A stretch of 36,164 bases of DNA from Hyphomicrobiales bacterium. GTDB taxonomy: Bacteria > Pseudomonadota > Alphaproteobacteria > Rhizobiales > Devosiaceae. Position numbers and translations under genes: made by a program. Below, piece after piece: positions 35,959-36,164 of the stretch. The notes beneath the pieces were generated by a model. It was not told the DNA's origin. It searched no databases and saw only the letters and a list, made by a program, of their open reading frames with translations. Location of the stretch: the NCBI GenBank assembly GCA_027065555.1, contig JAMONS010000069.1:1-36164 (forward strand). Direction: 5' to 3'. Each line of letters starts with the position of its first letter. Position 1 is the first letter of the stretch.

Positions 35959-36164
35959 TTATGTAGATGTAGGTAATCTATTTTTGTCTAGCCATTGACC
36001 CAGTTGTTTCAAGTTTTTTGCAAACTGTTCAAGCTCTGAATTTTCAATTGAACAAAAAACTTGAAAGAGTTCGGGACCTATTCCTTCTCGTATTTCGCCC
36101 AATAATGCTATAGCTTCAGGTTTAACGATAACTTTTTTTACGCGTCTGTCGCTTGCAATGCCGA
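35959..36164 (-). CDS. C-terminal part of a MarR-family regulator (partial, runs off the window)
   Basis: The minus strand is open from the window edge to TAA at 35959-35961, giving 67 residues: GIASDRRVKKVIVKPEAIAL, then LGEIREGIGPELFQVFCSIE, ending in NRLPTST. The DRRVKKVIV stretch is the wing of a MarR-type winged helix, and the rest fits the C-terminal dimerisation helix. The gene starts beyond the window. It is the first gene outside the island on the right, so its 3' flank borders attR. Confidence 0.75.
   Translation of the reverse strand, partial: GIASDRRVKKVIVKPEAIALLGEIREGIGPELFQVFCSIENSELEQFAKNLKQLGQWLDKNRLPTST

Overview
This AT-rich window looks like chromosome of a low-GC alphaproteobacterium, probably near Hyphomicrobiales. 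The evidence is a tRNA-His with no encoded G-1, with G1:U72 and A73 (an alphaproteobacterial trait), a short-form HisG of the kind that needs HisZ, a PAS-domain kinase-like protein of the PdhS/DivL type, and an Irr-box-like palindrome in front of an iron transporter. Everything here is read by eye; no database search was made.

Layout. 1-15.8 kb is ordinary core chromosome: hisG, a TSUP-family permease, tag (3-methyladenine glycosylase I), an L,D-transpeptidase, tRNA-His, a large PAS protein whose phospho-acceptor His is replaced by Arg, a ferric-iron binding protein and permease without an ATPase, a complete peptide/nickel-type ABC importer (binding protein, two permeases, fused double ATPase), a small lipoprotein, a Tas-like aldo-keto reductase and initiator tRNA-fMet.

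15.81-35.91 kb is a genomic island of about 20 kb in the 3' end of tRNA-fMet. A 35-base imperfect direct repeat (30/35 identical) containing the tRNA 3' end lies at both edges. A large serine recombinase sits at the left edge, and its last codons are the antisense strand of the tRNA gene. Beyond the right edge the chromosome resumes with the end of a MarR-type regulator.

Island cargo, left to right: recombinase plus a 73-aa companion; a 1.1-kb gene-free stretch with GTGGGCTA inverted repeats; a restriction-modification protein (PD-(D/E)XK nuclease fused to an Eco57I-like methylase) broken by one extra A in an A5 run, followed by a PHP-plus-SMC-like ATPase (TrlF type), together a likely phage-defence pair; the 3' half of a fic gene; hipB-hipA; an alpha/beta hydrolase divergent from a membrane-bound AraC regulator over a concentric dyad; the 5' part of a fic gene; and a five-gene operon (BTAD/TPR regulator, 61-aa protein, YcaO, TfuA, single-domain LuxR regulator) that looks like a peptide- or protein-backbone thioamidation system without transporter or protease.

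Three copies of a short sequence encoding the tail VWYL(S/C)H(A/V)-stop lie at 28.2, 30.9 and 35.8 kb. I read them as 3' tails of related recombinase genes, left as right-end scars of successive insertions. The island therefore looks composite. The most novel candidates are the YcaO-TfuA operon with its 61-aa protein, and the recombinase whose C-terminus depends on whether the element is integrated.
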